A stretch of DNA of 16,397 nucleotides, from positions 1 to 16,397 of the forward strand of contig JBKPCR010000236.1 of the NCBI GenBank assembly GCA_046727435.1. Direction: 5' to 3'. Source of the stretch: CAVPRW01 sp046727435 [NCBI: bacterium]. GTDB lineage: Bacteria; Tectomicrobia; Entotheonellia; J063. The notes below the pieces were generated by a model. That model saw nothing but the letters and a program-made list of their open reading frames with translations, made no database searches and was not told the DNA's origin. Of the stretch, positions 15,015 through 16,397 are shown piece by piece. Made by a program: the position numbers and the translations under genes. How positions within the stretch are numbered: position 1 is the stretch's first letter; the number at the start of each line of letters is the position of its first letter.

Positions 15015-15537
15015 GCGTCGTTTCCTCTCTCGCGCCATGAGGCCATGCCTCAGCTGTGTGCGCCATGGCACCCCCGGATGAGTGGCGCGGACCGCACCAG
15101 GGGAAACTCAGGATGGCCATGGCGAACGGGTGGCACGCCCGAGAGGGGCGCGGTGGCGCATGACATGGGGGGCTCAGCGGGGGGACGTGCGCGACCACCA
15201 CACGGCGGTCTCGTCCAACCAAAGCCCACAGCGCAGCAGGCGATTGACAGCGGAGCCGAGTGGAGGCGCTTAACGAGCCGACAGAGGCAAGGGAGAAGCA
15301 GGCACACCAGTACCACGGGGACACACGACCGAGCAAGGCAACTATCTACCACCACACAATGGGCATGCCGCAGAGGCAACCTTCGATGTCTCTTCGTCCA
15401 CGTTGGGCACGCGAGATGGACCTTCTGCCTGCCATGGTGGGGGTCGGCTCGCGGGTGACCCGGCGGGCGGTTGGGCAGCGCTGGGCCCACGACTGAGGGG
15501 CCAGATGGAGAGAGGCTGACGCTCTCCGGCTCCGCTA
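15015..15537. other. About 520-base gap without a convincing gene
   Basis: Open frames exist on both strands because the DNA is GC-rich, but their translations are biased to Arg, Pro, Ser and Gly and hold no motif. It may carry the promoter of the secreted-protein gene that starts at 15014. Confidence 0.4.
15507..15527 (-). terminator. Small hairpin after the lipoprotein gene
   Basis: GGAGAG (15507-15512) and CTCTCC (15522-15527) form a 6-bp stem with a 9-base loop, 11 bases past the lipoprotein stop on the minus strand. There is no T-run, so this is a weak candidate. Confidence 0.3.
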
Positions 15538-15822
15538 CTAACAGCCCTGGCGTGTCCACTGGCGGAGAATGCCAGCCGGGTCGAACCGCAGAATATACTC
15601 GAGGCAGAGCAGGTCGCCCTGGTAGCTCTGATACCGCCACACCGTCTCGCCATTGGTGAGCGCTCTGGCCGCGTGCGGTGGGCCGAGCTGGGTAGTGATC
15701 TCATCCTGGGTCGCTCGATTGACGGCGTCTCGCAGATAGGCGATCCTCCACGGCGTACATGCCGTGAGGCTGAACGCCGCCACCGTGGCCACCACCCATA
15801 GGCGCCACTTCACGCCTCCCAC
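15538..15822 (-). CDS. Small lipoprotein with SmpA/OmlA (BamE-like) fold
   Basis: This 94-residue protein begins MGGVKWRLWVVATVAAFSLT and then Ala-Cys, a clear type II signal with lipobox LTAC and lipidated Cys at position 22. The mature part ATQDEITTQLGPPHAAR … ETVWRYQSYQG is the pattern of the SmpA/OmlA domain (…eevl..LGpP……WrY), found in BamE and many small outer-membrane lipoproteins. It is too short and divergent to call BamE itself. GTG 15822 is chosen: GAGGGG lies upstream at normal spacing, while an internal GTG at 15813 would put its ribosome site too close. It lies 35 bases downstream of the 97-residue gene on the same strand and is probably cotranscribed with it. Confidence 0.7.
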   Translation of the reverse strand: MGGVKWRLWVVATVAAFSLTACTPWRIAYLRDAVNRATQDEITTQLGPPHAARALTNGETVWRYQSYQGDLLCLEYILRFDPAGILRQWTRQGC

Positions 15823-15857
15823 GCACCACCCCCCTCAGCGCCGCTGCCTTAGGGCCG

Positions 15858-16151
15858 TTAGCGCTGAACAGTCTGCTGGAGGATATTCCGGAACTCCGTG
15901 GCCATGACGTTCCCGAGCAGCCTCTCCAACAAGACGATCTCGACAGAGGCGTGGATGTCCTGGACATCGGCCCGCATCTCGCCCAGGCAAGCCGCTCCGT
16001 CGATGTGGACCGGGGGGTGGTCGGCAAACCGAGTCACCCGCCGCACTAGGGATCCAACCTGGCGGTAGACTTTGAGGACGGCCGTCTCCAGGTAGTCCCG
16101 CACCTCCTCCAGCGTCCATCCATGCTGCACCGACAGGGTGATCCACGCCAT
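15858..16151 (-). CDS. Small protein of unknown function
   Basis: I do not recognise this 97-residue protein. It is mostly helical and has no signal peptide despite its envelope-type neighbour. It starts MAWITLSVQHGWTLEEVRDY and ends LERLLGNVMATEFRNILQQT, a soluble, mildly amphipathic profile. ATG 16151 is preferred because GGGAG lies 5 bases upstream and the translation before it (to 16289) looks non-coding. The frame ends cleanly at TAA 15860-15858. It probably heads a two-gene unit with the lipoprotein. A relic comM fragment begins about 140 bases upstream on the other strand. Confidence 0.55.
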   Translation of the reverse strand: MAWITLSVQHGWTLEEVRDYLETAVLKVYRQVGSLVRRVTRFADHPPVHIDGAACLGEMRADVQDIHASVEIVLLERLLGNVMATEFRNILQQTVQR

Positions 16152-16287
16152 GGCCTCTCCCGTCTCCTGCAGCGGAGATCTCAACGGGGGCATGTGACTA
16201 CTGAGCGGATCACGCAGGTCATGGTCGATCATACCATAAAGAGGCCCAATGAGACCCTGTGGGACAACAAATTCCTGGCAGGGGTCC

Positions 16288-16397
16288 ACGAGCCGCCCGT
16301 TCCGCGCCCCACCACACCATCTCGGATGCGGGGCTGATCGGCGGGGGCCACGTGCCGATGCCAGGTGAGGTGTCGCTGGCGCACCATGGGATCCTCC
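16288..16397 (+). pseudogene. comM fragment 4, Walker B side, running off the window
   Basis: The sequence encodes RPFRA (16294-16308), then after a 2-base loss [20 protein letters not shown] and [10 protein letters not shown] to the window end. It begins at nearly the same codon as fragment 3 and is better preserved. Whether it continues into an intact comM C-terminal part cannot be seen. Just upstream the frame (NSWQGSTS) does not resemble ComM apart from perhaps the last two residues. Confidence 0.8.

Noticed and set aside
14787-15458. Long plus-strand open frame (223 codons)
   Set aside because: Its left part is antisense to the secreted-protein gene, the translation is compositionally biased, and there is no recognisable domain.
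1-16397. tRNA/rRNA genes, CRISPR arrays, known riboswitches
   Set aside because: No T-loop-like GGTTCRANYCC with a cloverleaf, no regularly spaced direct repeats and no recognisable riboswitch core were seen on either strand.

Overview
The window is a GC-rich stretch (by eye about 60%, not computed) of a bacterial chromosome. Lipoprotein and periplasmic-type signal sequences point to a cell with an outer membrane. The gene mix (SBP_bac_5 relic, adenylate-cyclase/ATPase tail, GT4 plus amylo-1,6-glucosidase, PQQ-type sugar dehydrogenase) recalls soil candidate phyla such as Methylomirabilota/NC10, Rokubacteria or Tectomicrobia. That placement is a guess. No phylogenetic marker gene, tRNA, rRNA or CRISPR array is visible.

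1-3258 (+): a tight operon of four genes joined by three ATGA stop/start overlaps. The products are an amidohydrolase-2 protein, a DUF59/MIP18 protein, a protein with a degenerate tyrosine-recombinase fold, and a zinc NAD-dependent secondary-alcohol dehydrogenase. Amidohydrolase, DUF59 and ADH are accessory genes of propane-type soluble diiron monooxygenase operons (prm/mim). The window therefore probably opens at the tail of such an operon, with the monooxygenase subunits off the left edge. The recombinase-like gene is the unexpected member.

3259-8450 (+): isolated intact genes separated by debris. There is a hairpin, a comM fragment, an IS6-family end and a long leader. Then comes a secreted sugar dehydrogenase with an added DUF11 domain (4238-6082), followed by a graveyard (6132-7115) holding recombinase, IS630-transposase and ABC solute-binding-protein relics. 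An intact aldo/keto reductase (7196-8206) and a second comM fragment complete the stretch.

8451-13124 (-): an alpha-glucan module. An intact GT4 glycosyltransferase is followed by a decayed second copy of the same gene, whose stop codon overlaps the ribosome-binding site of an amylo-alpha-1,6-glucosidase that starts at TTG. This looks like a GT4-debranching enzyme operon whose own GT4 decayed while a neighbouring duplicate survived.

13125-16397: mostly relics (IS630 N-terminus, cyclase tail, third and fourth comM fragments), plus three minus-strand genes: a secreted protein of unknown function, a SmpA/BamE-like lipoprotein and a small unknown protein.

The strongest unexplained signals are the recombinase-fold protein locked into a catabolic operon, and four same-strand comM fragments. 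Of these, the first two carry the Walker A side and the last two the Walker B side of the gene, an order like nested insertions into comM.
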